From Bryobacterales bacterium (GTDB lineage Bacteria; Acidobacteriota; Terriglobia; Bryobacterales; Bryobacteraceae): DNA of 64,000 nt. The notes under the pieces are model-generated. The model saw only the letters and a list, made by a program, of their open reading frames with translations, had not been told where the DNA came from and made no database searches. Shown here piece by piece: positions 1 to 7,360 of this stretch (position 1 is the stretch's first letter; each line of letters opens with the position of its first letter). The translations under genes and the position numbers were made by a program. The stretch is taken from positions 248,001 through 312,000 of the forward strand of contig JADKID010000009.1 of NCBI GenBank assembly GCA_016721425.1, in the 5' to 3' direction.

Positions 1-420
1 AGCGTAGATCCAATCGAGATCCAGCACGCGATTGTAGAGCGAGTCCTGCGGCCGGATCTCGCGCCGGTGGCCCCACACGATCGCCACTTTCGCATCGCTC
101 AACGCCTGAATCGCAGTCGCCGCGAAATCCGGATGGACAATTGTGTCGCCATCGAGGAACATCACATACTCGCCCCGCGCCGCGCGCCAACCCGCGTTGC
201 GGCCAATTGCCGCCGTGGGCCGCACCGGATTCACTTCCAATACAATTGCGCCCATTTCGCCGGCCCGCGCCGGGCTGCCGTCAGTAGAGTTGGAGTCCGC
301 GTAAATCACTTCGATCGGGCCCGGCACAGTGCGCAGCAGCGCCACCGATTGCAGGCAGCGCGTCAGGCGGGCGCCTTCGTTGCGGCCGATCACGACGACA
401 GAGAGCAGCGGTGGTGTCAC
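1..420 (-). CDS. Family 2 glycosyltransferase, C-terminal part beyond the window edge
   Basis: The first 140 residues read openly from a GTG at 420-418 to the window edge. The start is MTPPLLSVVVIGRNEG, a typical GT-A opening for a GT2 enzyme, and MFLDGDT near residue 108 is the metal/nucleotide-sugar DxD-type motif. The GTG overlaps the TGA of the preceding glycosyltransferase gene (GTGA), so the two are probably translationally coupled. It is the last visible member of the minus-strand EPS operon. Acceptor and sugar cannot be told. The 3' end, including any membrane segments, is not in this window. Confidence 0.85.
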   Translation of the reverse strand, partial: MTPPLLSVVVIGRNEGARLTRCLQSVALLRTVPGPIEVIYADSNSTDGSPARAGEMGAIVLEVNPVRPTAAIGRNAGWRAARGEYVMFLDGDTIVHPDFAATAIQALSDAKVAIVWGHRREIRPQDSLYNRVLDLDWIYA

Positions 421-1472
421 GCGAGCGCCTCCTCGATCACACGGCGATAGTCGGCCACACGCTCGCGCTGCGAGAAGCGCGTGCCCAGCACTTCGGCAGC
501 GTTGGCCGTGAGCCTGTTGAGGTATTTCGGAGTCGCTTCGTTGAGCTGCGTGAGACGCGCGGCGAGGCTGGCAGCGTCGCCGGACTCAAAGCGCAATCCG
601 GTGCGGCCGGGATCAATCAGCGAGCCGGCGCCGCCTTTGTCCGGAACAATGACGGGGACGTTTGCGGCCATGGCTTCCAGGATCGCGAGGCCAAAGGGCT
701 CCTGATCGCAGCAATGGATCAAGACGTCTGAGTCCGCGAGAGCCTGATCCACAAGTGTCGAAAAACCCTCAAAAGTGATGCTTAACTGCGACTTTTGAGC
801 ACGTTTTTGCAACTTTTGCTCATCACTGCCTTTTCCAAACAGGCGGACCCGCAAATGTTTCAGCTCGGGGTGGGTCTCCAGGGCATCGAGCAGCAGATCG
901 ATGCGTTTAATGGGGTCCAGACGCGAAATCACGATGGCCTCGCGCAGCCCGGAGGCCGCAAACTGAGGCCGGCGGGGCGCGCTGGCGACGCGTTCGGCGG
1001 TGAGGAAGTTCTCGATGACGCGAATGCGTTTGGGGTTGACGCCGTGGACGAGAAGCCGGTCGCGCACAAACTCCGAGACGGCGACCAGCGTGACGGGCAG
1101 ATGGTTCATGCGCCGTTTTTGTCCATAGCTGAGCGCTTCATCGGCGCCGCCGTGCACCATGTGCAGGTGTGCGATTCTGCGGCGGTAGAGCAGGTTGACC
1201 GCACAGACCAGAAGCGAATGGACAACGCGCGTGGAGAAGACGGCAAGGCGGCGGGAATGGGAAAACCAGGGCTGGATAGCGTGAAAGAACTCGCGATCGT
1301 TGTGGATCTCGACGGCGCCGAGACCGAGGCGGCGGGCCTCGGCGATGACGGGGCCGGGCGGGGAGAAGATGATGGGGTCCCACTCGGGGCCGAGCGCCTG
1401 GATGGTGGCGAGGGCCATGCGCTCCGTGCCGTAGAGGTTGCCGCTGTGCAGTGTGTAGAGCAGAGGAGTCAT
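417..1472 (-). CDS. Family 4 glycosyltransferase (GT-B fold)
   Basis: About 351 residues. The N-terminus MTPLLYTLHSGNLYGTERM is the usual glycine-rich loop of GT4 enzymes. The C-terminal half has EPFGLAILEAMAANVPV, the E-x7-E nucleotide-sugar motif, followed by the GGAGSLI turn. I chose the ATG at 1472 because it lies 5 bases after the upstream stop and has GGAAG about 8 bases before it; an in-frame ATG at 1493 and a TTG at 1505 would overlap the upstream gene. It probably adds one sugar to the EPS repeat unit at the cytoplasmic membrane. The donor is unknown. Confidence 0.87.
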   Translation of the reverse strand: MTPLLYTLHSGNLYGTERMALATIQALGPEWDPIIFSPPGPVIAEARRLGLGAVEIHNDREFFHAIQPWFSHSRRLAVFSTRVVHSLLVCAVNLLYRRRIAHLHMVHGGADEALSYGQKRRMNHLPVTLVAVSEFVRDRLLVHGVNPKRIRVIENFLTAERVASAPRRPQFAASGLREAIVISRLDPIKRIDLLLDALETHPELKHLRVRLFGKGSDEQKLQKRAQKSQLSITFEGFSTLVDQALADSDVLIHCCDQEPFGLAILEAMAANVPVIVPDKGGAGSLIDPGRTGLRFESGDAASLAARLTQLNEATPKYLNRLTANAAEVLGTRFSQRERVADYRRVIEEALA

Positions 1473-1477
1473 GCGAG

Positions 1478-3640
1478 TTACTTCCAGAGCCATGGGGAGC
1501 GCCAACCGGGGGCGGGGGCGGTGTTGCCCTTGGTGAATTCATCGAATGCGGCCTGGGCGAAGGCGGGGCCGCCCTTCACGCGAACACGGTTGAGGATGGA
1601 GGCGACGGCGCGCGGCTGGTTCTTTTCGAGGACCTTGCTGGCGGCACGCAAATCGCCGCTCTGCGTGGTGATGGCGCCGGCGACGAGCACGACGATATCG
1701 GCGCGGCGCGCGATGTATTCGGCGTCGACGGAGGCGATGATGGGGGGCAGATCGACGAGCACGATGTCGTAGGCGGACGCGGCGCCTTGCAGCACATCGA
1801 TGAGGCGGTGGACGTCGGGCAGGTGTCCGGTATCGTCGATATCGCCGACGGGCAGGTGGGCAGCGGCATCATCACAGGCGGGTTCGATGTTCGCGGCCAG
1901 TTCGGAGTTACCGCGGAGGACGACGGAGAGGCCGCGACCGTGACTGCGATAGCTGGGATCGGAGCGCCAGGCGTTGGCTTCCACGGTGAGGGCGGAGATG
2001 CCGAGATCGTGGAGCGCCTTGCCAATGGCGGCGACTAGCGTGGTGGTACCTGCGCCGGACTTTGCGCCGGTGAAGCACCAGATGCGGGTGCCATGTGAGG
2101 TGCGTTCCTGATCCATGCGGTGGGCGATGCGCAGGAGTTGCTCGCGGTAGAAGGGCGCACCGCCGCTGACTTGATCGGGCATCCAGCCCAGGGGCGGGAA
2201 GCCGAGAACGCGGCCGGCGTCGCCGATAGAGAAGACGCGCGGGTCCAGCACGTCGAGTGCGATGGGCACGATGAGGCCGAGCAGAAGAGCGACGGCGCAG
2301 AACATGGCGAAGATCTTGGTGCGGCCGCCTTTGATGGGCAGGTCCGGCGGGCGCGCCGGTGAGAAGACGCGGGCGAAGCCGGGCGCGGAGCCTTCCTGAG
2401 CGAAGTAGCGAATGCGGTCATCGATGGAATCGAGCCGCTTGCGCGACTGGGCGATTTCGAGCCCCATGCCAATGCCGGCCTGATAGTTTTCGGTGAAGTA
2501 GGATGCCTGTGATTGCTGGCGCTCGGCCTCGGCGGCTAGTTCGCGCTCGATCTGCTCGGCGCGGCGCAGCTCTCCTTTGCGCTGATCGGTAAGCATGTTG
2601 GCAAAGACAGCGGCGTGGCGATCAAGAGTGCGCTGCCTTTCGGCGTCGAGTTCCGCGAGTTCCTGCATGGCAGCGATGCGGCCGGGGTGCTTATCGCCCA
2701 GGCCAGAGATTTTGGCGGCGAGGTCGGCGCGGCGGGTGTTGATGGAGCCGAGCGCGGAGGTAACCGCCGTATCCTTGCCAGCGAGCTCGGCAGCGAGGGC
2801 GTCGACCACTTTTCGCTTTTGGCCGCTGGCGGCGCCGTCGAGCATTTGCAGGGCGGCAGCGGCCTCGATCCGTTTGCGGCGGGCGTCGGCGACGGCCTCC
2901 TTGGCAGCGATGAGCAAGCGGTCGTAGGGGTTGACGAAGCTGTCGGAAAAGGTAGTAACGCCGAGATCCTGAGCGAGCGCGGTGCGCTTGGCCTGGTTGG
3001 CGGCGACGCCGGAGCTGAGCTCAGCGGCCTCCCGGCGCAGGCTGGCGACGCGGACGTCACTGGCGTAGAACTCCTCCGACTTCGCTTTTCTGAGGTAGAC
3101 CTCGACCATCTTATTGATGAACTCGGCGAGGCCAGCCTGGAAATCGTGAGCGACGCCGACGGTGATCTGGTAGGTATCGGGGACGGGCCGGATGGCGAGC
3201 GCGCCCATCAGACGTTCGATGCTGCGGCGGGGCGGCTCACCGGGGAGCAGCCACGTCTTGGCGAACGAGGTGGAGGCATTGAACGCCTCTTCGACGATGT
3301 CATAGCGGTTGATGGTGCGGACGTGCTGCTGGACGTATTCGCGGTACTGCGAATTGGACTGCATCTCCAGCTCCTTGTCGTCCTGCAGGTTCTTGAGGAA
3401 GCGCGGGGAGATGAAGATGACCGCCTCGGTGTAGTAGAGCGGTTTGCCCTTGATCCAGGCGAACGGCAGGCCAGCAGCGGCGATAACGGCCATCAGAAAG
3501 AGCGCGATGAATTTGTGGCGCCAGAAGCTGCCGAGGGGATCGATGCGCTCGAGGATGGAGCCGGCAGGCTTGGGCGCGTCACTGGAGGGCGGGGTGGCGC
3601 TGGCTGACGAATTTGGATCGAGGCCTGGTGTCATGGTCAT
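1478..3640 (-). CDS. Wzc/GumC-like polysaccharide co-polymerase with degenerate P-loop
   Basis: 720 residues. There is a membrane segment at about 40-62, a long Wzz-type periplasmic region rich in coiled coil at about 180-400, a second membrane segment at about 445-468, then a cytoplasmic MinD/BY-kinase-like domain. Proteins of this family set EPS chain length and couple polymerisation to the Wza channel. The Walker A region reads GAKSGAGTTTL, with Thr532 where the invariant Lys should be, and the Walker A' region reads VEANAWR where acidic Asp residues are expected. VLVDLPP is a good Walker B. There is no C-terminal tyrosine cluster. Chain-length scaffolding is therefore likely; tyrosine-kinase activity is doubtful. 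Its ATG overlaps the stop of the export-protein gene (ATGA). Confidence 0.88.
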   Translation of the reverse strand: MTMTPGLDPNSSASATPPSSDAPKPAGSILERIDPLGSFWRHKFIALFLMAVIAAAGLPFAWIKGKPLYYTEAVIFISPRFLKNLQDDKELEMQSNSQYREYVQQHVRTINRYDIVEEAFNASTSFAKTWLLPGEPPRRSIERLMGALAIRPVPDTYQITVGVAHDFQAGLAEFINKMVEVYLRKAKSEEFYASDVRVASLRREAAELSSGVAANQAKRTALAQDLGVTTFSDSFVNPYDRLLIAAKEAVADARRKRIEAAAALQMLDGAASGQKRKVVDALAAELAGKDTAVTSALGSINTRRADLAAKISGLGDKHPGRIAAMQELAELDAERQRTLDRHAAVFANMLTDQRKGELRRAEQIERELAAEAERQQSQASYFTENYQAGIGMGLEIAQSRKRLDSIDDRIRYFAQEGSAPGFARVFSPARPPDLPIKGGRTKIFAMFCAVALLLGLIVPIALDVLDPRVFSIGDAGRVLGFPPLGWMPDQVSGGAPFYREQLLRIAHRMDQERTSHGTRIWCFTGAKSGAGTTTLVAAIGKALHDLGISALTVEANAWRSDPSYRSHGRGLSVVLRGNSELAANIEPACDDAAAHLPVGDIDDTGHLPDVHRLIDVLQGAASAYDIVLVDLPPIIASVDAEYIARRADIVVLVAGAITTQSGDLRAASKVLEKNQPRAVASILNRVRVKGGPAFAQAAFDEFTKGNTAPAPGWRSPWLWK

Positions 3641-4647
3641 TGCTTGGCCATCGATGCGATGATGGCGAAGCTGGTGAGTGGCGCTATCTGCTGGACGATG
3701 TAGCCGAATTGAGCCATTTTGCTCTTCGGCAAGTAGACGATGTCGCCCTCCTCGAGCTGAATGTTGGCGGTGAGCTTGCCGGAATAGACATCCTTGAGAT
3801 TGACCTGCCGCTGGATATTCTGGCGGGGGCGGAGGAGGAAGATGTGGGCCTGTGAGGCAGCCTGGGAGGGTCCGCCGGCCTGGGCGAGGGCGTCCATGAA
3901 CGACATGGAGGGCGAGAGGTGGAAGGCGCCGGGGCGCATGGCCTCACCGAGAACGTAGATGAGCTGATCGTCGGAATCCGGCATATAGACGAGGTCGTCG
4001 CGGCGGAGGCGGATGTTGTAGGCGAGATTTCCTGCGCTGAGGATCTGCTTGAGATCGACCCAAAGGATCTGGTCGCGGCCGCGGAAGATGGCACAGCGGC
4101 CGAGCGCGGCCTTATCGGCGCCGATGCCGCCTATGGGTAGAGCTCCGGCGCGGGTAATGACATCGAGCAGAGTGGGCTGGAAGTCGAACTGGAGAGCGCC
4201 GGGGGTGGCGACGCGGCCGAGGATGAAGATGCGGTTGGAGACGTAGCGATCGACCCGCAACATGACGGAGGGGTTGGTGTAGTAAGCCGAGAGGGCCTTG
4301 GCGATGCCGGCGGGCGCTTCTTCGCGCGACAGGCCAGCCACTTTGAACGCCCCGATGAGGGGGAGGGTGACGGAGCCATCGGGGCCGACGATGTGCTTTC
4401 CGGAGAGCTCGGGCCGGTTCCAGACATCGATTGTGATCTCGTCACCGGTGCCGAGGTGGTAGACGGTTTCGGGCTCGGCCTCAAACTGCTTGATGAGCTC
4501 GAACGGGCTGAGGCGGACGACTTTCTGCTGCGGCCGGAAGGATGGCTTCTCTTCGTCTTCCAGAGTAGTGGGGGCGGCGGGCGCGCGCGGGGTCTCGGGA
4601 GGCGGTTGAAGGAGCGCGAAGAGCAGCGGCAGAAAGAAGTAGATCAT
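3637..4647 (-). CDS. Polysaccharide export protein (Wza-like, SLBB domains)
   Basis: 336 residues. A short hydrophobic leader (MIYFFLPLLFALLQ) is followed by a proline-rich linker, then a Poly_export domain at about 60-140 (YHLGTGDEITIDVWNRPEL) and two SLBB-type repeats (FILGRVATPGALQF and IYVLGEAMRPGAFHL). These are hallmarks of the outer-membrane or periplasmic EPS channel that works with Wzc. I see no lipobox cysteine, so it may not be a lipoprotein. The start overlaps the stop of the acetyltransferase gene (ATGA), and its own stop overlaps the co-polymerase start. Confidence 0.92.
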   Translation of the reverse strand: MIYFFLPLLFALLQPPPETPRAPAAPTTLEDEEKPSFRPQQKVVRLSPFELIKQFEAEPETVYHLGTGDEITIDVWNRPELSGKHIVGPDGSVTLPLIGAFKVAGLSREEAPAGIAKALSAYYTNPSVMLRVDRYVSNRIFILGRVATPGALQFDFQPTLLDVITRAGALPIGGIGADKAALGRCAIFRGRDQILWVDLKQILSAGNLAYNIRLRRDDLVYMPDSDDQLIYVLGEAMRPGAFHLSPSMSFMDALAQAGGPSQAASQAHIFLLRPRQNIQRQVNLKDVYSGKLTANIQLEEGDIVYLPKSKMAQFGYIVQQIAPLTSFAIIASMAKQ

Positions 4648-5159
4648 GCTTGGGGCCTCTCCCGTTTGGGGCGGACTTCAGCGGGGACACCGATGGCGAT
4701 ATGGTTGGCGGGCACGTCCTTGAGGACGACGGCGTTGGCGCCGATGGAGACGTCATCGCCGATGTGGATGGGACCGAGGATGACGGCGCCGGCACCGATA
4801 TCGACGCGGTTGCCGAAGGTGGGGGCGCCGCGGACTCCGGTGCGGCGCAGACCGATGGTGACGCCGTTGCGAATGACGCAATCGTCGCCAAAGACGGTAT
4901 CGCCGCTCACGATGATGCCGCCAAAGTGCTCGATTGTGAAGCGGCGGCCGACGGTGGCCTCGCACGGCAGATCGATGCCAGTGAGGATCTGCGAGAGCAG
5001 TTTCAGGACGCGGTAGATGAGCGACAAGGGCAAGCGCAGGAGGCTGGGGCGGACGGTGTAGCGCCAGCGTCCGAAGCGATAGACGAGCATGACCCAGAGC
5101 CCCTGGCGGCTCAGCTGGCCTTCAAACGTGCGCCAATCTTCTCTGACGAGGTTCAACAT
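4644..5159 (-). CDS. Serine O-acetyltransferase-like (left-handed beta-helix)
   Basis: 171 residues from the ATG at 5159. The C-terminal half is a run of hexapeptide repeats (IIVSGDTVFGDDCVIRNG, then IGAGAVILGP and IGDDVSIGANAVV) with the CysE-family ending KDVPANHIAIGVPA. Housekeeping CysE has a longer N-terminal helical domain. This short form sits among glycosyltransferases and more probably transfers an acetyl group to a sugar or lipid-linked EPS intermediate. It begins 8 bases after the GT2 stop and ends overlapping the export-protein start. A much longer reading through the same frame upstream is a shadow of the GT2 gene. Confidence 0.82.
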   Translation of the reverse strand: MLNLVREDWRTFEGQLSRQGLWVMLVYRFGRWRYTVRPSLLRLPLSLIYRVLKLLSQILTGIDLPCEATVGRRFTIEHFGGIIVSGDTVFGDDCVIRNGVTIGLRRTGVRGAPTFGNRVDIGAGAVILGPIHIGDDVSIGANAVVLKDVPANHIAIGVPAEVRPKRERPQA

Positions 5160-5167
5160 GGTTCTAT

Positions 5168-6163
5168 CTACCAAGGCCGCGCCGGCGAAATCCGGCCACC
5201 CTGCGTCTCCTTCCATGCTTGGTCGATGACTTCGACGAGGACCTGCGAATCCTCGAATTTGCGTTGACGATCGAGGCCGGGTTTGCCGGCGTTTTTGCGG
5301 GCGCGAACGGCGTGCCAGGATCGCTCGATCTGGCAGGCCCACCAGGCGGCGGGACCGTGGTGTTTGCGGAAATAGAGGAGGCCGCTGCGGACGCGCCACA
5401 GTGTGAGCTGGGAACCGCTCTTGGAGAGCTTGAGACTGGTGACGGTTTTGGACGATTCGCCGCCGAGGTGGACGACTTGGATCTCCGGCCAGTACCAGAC
5501 CTGCCAGCCGGCCTGCTTGAGGCGGTAGCAGAGGTCCACTTCCTCGTAGTAGAGGAAGAAGTTTTCGTCGAAGAATCCGATTTGATCGAGGGCGTCTTTG
5601 CGAATGATGGAGAAGGCGCCGGGAACCCAATCGACCTCGGCAGCGATGGCCTGATCGGCCCAGGTGCGATCGAAGCGGCCGAAGAACTTCGAGTGGGGGT
5701 ATTGATTGGCCAGACCGGTAAGGGTGAGCAGATCGTTGAGGGGCGAAGGGAACATACGGGCGGAGGGCTGCCAACTGCCGTCACGGCCGGTGAGGCGGGC
5801 GCCGGCCAAGCCGCAGCGCGGGGTGGCATCCATCTTCTGGATGGAGAGCCGGAGCGAGCCGGGCTGGAGGAAGGCGTCGGAGTTGAGGATTACGACGTAG
5901 CGACCGGTGGCCTCGCGGAAGGCGACATTGTTAGCGCCGGCAAAGCCGAGGTTCGCTCCGCTGCGGCGGAGGATCACCCAGGGGAAATCGGTCTCAACCA
6001 TTTCAGCGGAGTGGTCGCGGGAGATGTTATCGACGACGAAGGTCTCGATGTGGAGGCCCTGGGCCTCGCGCTGGAGGGTCTGGAGGCACTCGCGGAGCAC
6101 CTCGCGGGTGTTGAACGAAACAATGACGACGGTGGCATCGGGGCGGACGGCAGGAGCGGTCAT
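5168..6163 (-). CDS. Family 2 glycosyltransferase, rhamnosyltransferase-like
   Basis: 331 residues. It starts TVVIVSFNTREVLRECL, has the acidic motif VVILNSDAF near residue 95, and WVPGAFSIIRKDAL followed by FFLYYEEVDLCYRLKQAGW. The last pattern is typical of WbbL/RfbF-type rhamnosyltransferases. No membrane segments are evident. The ATG at 6163 overlaps the stop of the next upstream gene (ATGA). The role is addition of one residue to the EPS unit; rhamnose is suggested by similarity only. Confidence 0.87.
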   Translation of the reverse strand: MTAPAVRPDATVVIVSFNTREVLRECLQTLQREAQGLHIETFVVDNISRDHSAEMVETDFPWVILRRSGANLGFAGANNVAFREATGRYVVILNSDAFLQPGSLRLSIQKMDATPRCGLAGARLTGRDGSWQPSARMFPSPLNDLLTLTGLANQYPHSKFFGRFDRTWADQAIAAEVDWVPGAFSIIRKDALDQIGFFDENFFLYYEEVDLCYRLKQAGWQVWYWPEIQVVHLGGESSKTVTSLKLSKSGSQLTLWRVRSGLLYFRKHHGPAAWWACQIERSWHAVRARKNAGKPGLDRQRKFEDSQVLVEVIDQAWKETQGGRISPARPW

Positions 6164-7350
6164 TTGGGATCTCCCGAGGCGGGGCGCTCGGTCCGGACCC
6201 AGGCCGAGTTGGCGCGGGAGGAGCGGAGCAGTGTGGGAATGAGGATGATTTTCCAGAGGACGTATGCTGGGGCGGCAGCGAGAGCGGCGAGATCGCGCCA
6301 GGTACCACCGCTGCGCCAGACAGCTCCAAGGAGATGGGCTAGGACAAGCGCCAGGCCGGAGAGGGCGTAGAGGCGTATCTCGGGCGAAGGAGCGATGAGG
6401 GAGGCGAGGAGGAGGACAACGTGGAGCGCGAGGGGCAGGAGGAGGAGTTCGAGAAGTGGTTCGAAGAGGCGAAGTTCGCCGGCGAGGACACGGCCGGCAA
6501 GGCGGGCGGAGTGTTCGCGGATCATGCGGAAGCGGCCGCCCTCCCAGCGGGCGCGCTGGGTTTTGACACCGGCGCCGGCGACGGGCATCTCGCCAAAGAC
6601 GCAGGTCTCTTCGGCGAACTCGACGCGGTGGCCGGCGGTGACGAGGCGAAGGTGGTATTCGAGATCCTCGACGACGCTGGAGGCGTCGTAGGGCACCTGT
6701 TCCAGGACGCGGCGGGCGAGGCCGAAGCCGTTGCCGAGGATGCCGGCGGAGAGGCCCCAGCGTTCGCGTCCGCGGGGCCGGAAGGCGTTGAAAGCGAGGA
6801 GCGCGAGGTTCATGAGGCGTGTGCGGATGGAGCCTGAGGGGTTGCGGACGAGGTAGCGGCACTGGGCGGCGGCGGCGCCGGCGGCGAAGCGCTGGCGCAT
6901 GGCGGTGAGGAAATTGAGAGGGACGGTGGTATCGGCGTCCACGATGAGAAACGCATCGAAGCCCTCTGGCAGGAGAATGCGAAAGGCATGATCGAGCGCG
7001 TAGCCCTTGCCGCGCAGGTCCAAGTTGTGGCGCTCGAGCACGCGGGCTCCATAGGCGGCGGCGACCTGGGCGGTGGTATCGGTACAGTTATCGGCGATGA
7101 CGACGACCTCGGCATCGAGAGCCCCGGCGAGGCGCAGGCTGGGCAGGCAGATGGGCAAGCCGAGTTCCTCGTTGTGGGCGGGGATGACGACGGCGAGACG
7201 GATGGGCGGTGTGGTGAAGACGGGCGTGCGGTTCCGCGCGGGCAGGAGGCCGCCGAGAGTGAGGAGGAGCAGTTCGATCGAGCCAGGTAGGGACGCTAGC
7301 GCTGCGACAGCGCCGGCGGCCAAGAGCGGGATGGCGATCCAGTCTGGCAT
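6160..7350 (-). CDS. Membrane-associated family 2 glycosyltransferase
   Basis: 396 residues from the ATG at 7350, which has AAGGA 7 bases upstream and lies 10 bases after the previous stop. The N-terminal hydrophobic segment (about 5-30) is followed by a GT2 domain: RLAVVIPAHNEE, DAFLIVDADTTV, then VVEDLEYHLRLV and the QRARWEGGR processive-type motif. Two or more C-terminal membrane segments lie at about 300-385. This layout matches cellulose-synthase-like or hopanoid-type GT2 enzymes. The EVVVIADNCTD segment supports nucleotide-sugar binding. It acts at the inner membrane, in the EPS pathway by context. Confidence 0.87.
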   Translation of the reverse strand: MPDWIAIPLLAAGAVAALASLPGSIELLLLTLGGLLPARNRTPVFTTPPIRLAVVIPAHNEELGLPICLPSLRLAGALDAEVVVIADNCTDTTAQVAAAYGARVLERHNLDLRGKGYALDHAFRILLPEGFDAFLIVDADTTVPLNFLTAMRQRFAAGAAAAQCRYLVRNPSGSIRTRLMNLALLAFNAFRPRGRERWGLSAGILGNGFGLARRVLEQVPYDASSVVEDLEYHLRLVTAGHRVEFAEETCVFGEMPVAGAGVKTQRARWEGGRFRMIREHSARLAGRVLAGELRLFEPLLELLLLPLALHVVLLLASLIAPSPEIRLYALSGLALVLAHLLGAVWRSGGTWRDLAALAAAPAYVLWKIILIPTLLRSSRANSAWVRTERPASGDPK

Positions 7351-7360
7351 GGTTGATTCC

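Noticed and set aside
1473..1505. Longer starts (ATG 1493, TTG 1505) for the GT4 gene at 417-1472
   Set aside because: They would overlap the upstream gene and lack a ribosome site; the family N-terminus begins at 1472.
5219..6370. 383-residue plus-strand open frame
   Set aside because: Antisense to two GT2 genes that carry clear motifs.
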